From the NCBI GenBank assembly GCA_964614375.1, contig CAZTLI010000292.1, positions 1 to 7,053 on the forward strand: DNA of 7,053 bases, in the 5' to 3' direction. This DNA comes from CAZTLI01 sp964614375 (GTDB lineage: Bacteria; Chloroflexota; Anaerolineae; Aggregatilineales; Phototrophicaceae). Below are positions 5,393-7,053 of this stretch, in pieces. Both the position numbers and the translations under genes were made by a program. The notes under the pieces were generated by a model, which did no database searches, was not told the origin of the DNA, and saw only the letters and a list, made by a program, of their open reading frames with translations. The stretch's first letter is position 1. Each line of letters begins with the position of its first letter.

Positions 5393-6538
5393 ATGGAAGG
5401 AGTTAGCGGTACGCTTTCGGCTCACCGCATGTTTGATATGGACACTCTTGTTGAATCTCTTACGGATATGAAGCGGCTTATCACACGGCTGATGACGCAG
5501 CTTGATATTGATGGCAAAATCCAACAAGTCGAAAACCTGGAAAAACAGGCCAGTCAACCCGATTTTTGGAATGATCCAGACACCGCCCGCACCGTCACGC
5601 AGTCACTGTCTCGTCTCAATAGTCAGATCGCACGCTGGCGCGATTTGTCGCAGCGGGTGAATGATACACTGGAATTGGCTGAAATGGACGATGAGTCGCT
5701 GGTTGATGAACTTACGTCTGAAACTGAAAAGCTGCAATCCTTGATTGACCGGATGGAACTTCAGGCGATGCTATCCGGCCCATATGATGACGAAAACGCG
5801 ATTATGGCGATACATGCGGGCGCGGGCGGCGTAGATGCACAGGATTGGGCGCGAATGCTGGAACGGATGTATTTGCGTTGGTTCGACCAAAATGGGTATA
5901 AGTATGACGTTATTGAACGCAGCGATGGTGAAGAACCCAATACTATTAAGAGTGTGACCATTGCTGTCGAAGGCGATTATGCCTATGGATACCTACAAAG
6001 CGAACAGGGTGTACATCGTCTCGTGCGGTTGAGTCCCTATGATGCTGCCAATCGTCGTCACACATCATTCGCCAAGGTCGAATTGTGGCCTGATATTCAA
6101 GAGGACATCGACATAGAAGTTAATGAAAAAGACTTGCGAATAGATACCTATCGGGCTGGCGGCGCGGGTGGGCAGCACGTCCAGAAGAACGACACAGCGG
6201 TACGCATCACCCATATCCCGACAGGCGTGGTCGTCCAATGCCAGAATCAGCGCAGCCAGAATCAGAATCGCGAACGGGCGATGCAAATTCTAAAAGCCCG
6301 TTTGATGGAACTGGAGCGTAAGAAACAAGAGGCAGAATTAGCACAGCTAAAAGGCGAAAATGTGGACGCGGGCTGGGGTAATCAGATTCGGTCGTATGTG
6401 CTGCACCCTTATCACATGGTAAAAGACCATCGTACCAATGCCGAAGTCGGCAATACGTCCGCCGTGCTAGATGGTCGTTTAGGCGAATTTATGGAGGCGT
6501 ATTTACATGCCAAAATCAACAAAACGAATGCAAATTAA
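5393..6538 (+). CDS. prfB: Peptide chain release factor 2 (no programmed frameshift)
   Basis: RF2 recognises UAA and UGA stop codons in the ribosomal A site and triggers peptide release. The frame gives 381 residues from ATG 5393. A start at ATG 5429 (369 residues) aligns codon for codon with E. coli RF2 (MFDMDTL against MFEINPV) and may be the true one; neither has a well-placed Shine-Dalgarno (AAGGAG at 5397–5402 is too far from 5429). The N-terminal helical domain includes QPDFWNDP (55–62). The recognition loop is SPYDAANRRHTSF (214–226), with Tyr in place of the usual Phe of SPF. The catalytic GGQ is at 259–261 in RAGGAGGQHVQKNDTAVRIT, and HPYHMVKDHRTNAEVGN (338–354) is typical. Most bacterial prfB genes have an in-frame TGA after codon 25; here CTT-GAT (5501–5506) is read straight through, so that autoregulation is absent. 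Confidence 0.96.
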   Translation: MEGVSGTLSAHRMFDMDTLVESLTDMKRLITRLMTQLDIDGKIQQVENLEKQASQPDFWNDPDTARTVTQSLSRLNSQIARWRDLSQRVNDTLELAEMDDESLVDELTSETEKLQSLIDRMELQAMLSGPYDDENAIMAIHAGAGGVDAQDWARMLERMYLRWFDQNGYKYDVIERSDGEEPNTIKSVTIAVEGDYAYGYLQSEQGVHRLVRLSPYDAANRRHTSFAKVELWPDIQEDIDIEVNEKDLRIDTYRAGGAGGQHVQKNDTAVRITHIPTGVVVQCQNQRSQNQNRERAMQILKARLMELERKKQEAELAQLKGENVDAGWGNQIRSYVLHPYHMVKDHRTNAEVGNTSAVLDGRLGEFMEAYLHAKINKTNAN

Positions 6539-6549
6539 GGAGTTTGTGG
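6537..6549 (+). promoter_or_regulatory. Ribosome binding site of the repeat-protein gene
   Basis: AAGGAG at 6537–6542, overlapping the prfB TAA stop, with 7-base spacing to ATG 6550. It is the best Shine-Dalgarno on the plus strand of this window and supports the downstream gene as real and cotranscribed with prfB. Confidence 0.75.
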
Positions 6550-7053
6550 ATGAGTGATAAAAAAGACCTGCTCGGCGCATTGGGTGGAAAAGGCAAAGAT
6601 GATGACGAAAAGAAGGGTCTGGCGGATGCTTTAAAGGGCAAAGGTGACGACAAAGACCAGCAAGGTCTATTGGATGCGCTGAAAGGTAAACCCGTGCCCG
6701 GTGACAAAAAAGGTCAAAAGATGCTCGATGACCTTGCCAGCCAACGTCAAGAAACTAAACAAAGTGCCCTTGATGCGCTTAAAGGTCAGTCCAAAGGACA
6801 AGACGAAAAATCAAGTTTGGCAGCGGCCTTAGGTGGCAAAGGTGACGAGAAAAAAGGTGTCAAAGGCACACTCGCAGGCACAAAATCAGGCGCAGCCGCC
6901 GGAGCAGCCAGCACCTCACTTAGCGAGACGGATACTGCCACAGTTGCAGCCAAAGTTGGCGAACTCAAAAGCCAATTTGCATCCATGATTGACCGCGTGC
7001 GCCTCTCGGCTATTGGACGAGAAATCACCAATCTGGAATCGCGCATCAAAGGC
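6550..7053 (+). CDS. Uncharacterised Lys/Asp/Gly-rich repeat protein, 3' partial
   Basis: The frame is open from ATG 6550 to the right edge (168 codons, no stop), begins behind a strong AAGGAG site and lies 11 bases after prfB, so it is probably in the same operon. I do not recognise the family. Residues 1–110 are made of degenerate repeats with a period of about 14–18: DLLGALGGKG (6–15), GLADALKGKG (23–32), GLLDALKGK (39–47), KMLDDLASQ (57–65), SALDALKGQ (72–80), SLAAALGGKG (89–98) and a weak GVKGTLAG (103–110). They are joined by charged linkers rich in Asp, Glu, Lys and Gly. Residues 111–130 are Ala/Ser/Thr/Gly-rich. From about 131 (ATVAAKVGELKSQF to NLESRIKG) the chain looks like amphipathic helix or coiled coil, continuing outside the window. 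No signal peptide, membrane segment or catalytic motif is visible; probably cytoplasmic. Confidence 0.8.
   Translation, partial: MSDKKDLLGALGGKGKDDDEKKGLADALKGKGDDKDQQGLLDALKGKPVPGDKKGQKMLDDLASQRQETKQSALDALKGQSKGQDEKSSLAAALGGKGDEKKGVKGTLAGTKSGAAAGAASTSLSETDTATVAAKVGELKSQFASMIDRVRLSAIGREITNLESRIKG
6565..6879 (+). repeat. Degenerate in-frame repeats coding for L-x-A-L-K-G-K units
   Basis: Six clear units and one weak unit begin near 6565, 6616, 6664, 6718, 6763, 6814 and 6856, about 42–54 bases apart. The protein core is conserved but the codons differ: the core A/L-D-A-L-K-G is written GCGGATGCTTTAAAGGGC, TTGGATGCGCTGAAAGGT and CTTGATGCGCTTAAAGGT. This argues for old duplication kept by protein-level selection rather than recent DNA slippage. 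Confidence 0.75.

Noticed and set aside
6241..6265. CCAGAATCAG repeated 15 bases apart in prfB
   Set aside because: It encodes the conserved Gln/Asn-rich RF2 segment QNQRSQNQN, so the repeat follows from protein sequence rather than being a separate element.
6786..7049. Open minus-strand frame of 87 codons antisense to the repeat-protein gene
   Set aside because: No ribosome binding site and low-complexity Ser/Pro/Ala composition, as expected from the complement of a Lys/Gly/Ala-rich gene. The plus-strand frame has the strong AAGGAG site and repeats.

Overview
The window holds seven protein-coding genes and no RNA genes, CRISPR arrays or insertion sequences. Most are housekeeping genes of a bacterium with moderate GC. 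Gene content (fabF next to rnc, a short FtsY made only of the NG domain, a MoaD–MoaE fusion, a membrane-anchored EEP domain) would fit Chloroflexota, perhaps the Anaerolineae. That placement is a low-confidence inference, because no taxonomic marker is conclusive without a search.

Layout: (1) 2–925 (+), the C-terminal part of a membrane-anchored endonuclease/exonuclease/phosphatase-fold protein, open at the left edge. (2) 922–2905 (−), fabF followed by rnc: fatty-acid elongation and dsRNA processing. The rnc and EEP genes converge and share the palindrome CTAG as overlapping stop codons. (3) 2906–3114, a 209-base gap with a strong Rho-independent terminator hairpin pointing toward fabF. (4) 3115–4324 (−), moaC and a fused moaD–moaE, two consecutive steps of molybdopterin synthesis, with overlapping reading frames. 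(5) 4325–4434, a compact divergent promoter region. (6) 4435–7053 (+), ftsY (SRP receptor), prfB (release factor 2) and a previously unlabelled gene that runs off the right edge.

The last gene starts at 6550 behind a clear ribosome binding site, 11 bases after prfB. It encodes a Lys/Asp/Gly-rich protein built from about six or seven degenerate repeats of roughly 16 residues around an L-x-A-L-K-G-K core, followed by a helical segment. I recognise no family for it, and it is the best candidate for something undescribed here.

Other points worth a second look are substitutions at catalytic or recognition positions in otherwise canonical proteins: RNase III has Arg where the conserved catalytic Asp (E. 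coli D114) is expected; the EEP protein has GTFN for GDFN and NTW for NTH; RF2 has SPY for SPF. prfB also lacks the programmed frameshift and reads CTT-GAT straight through at exactly that codon position.
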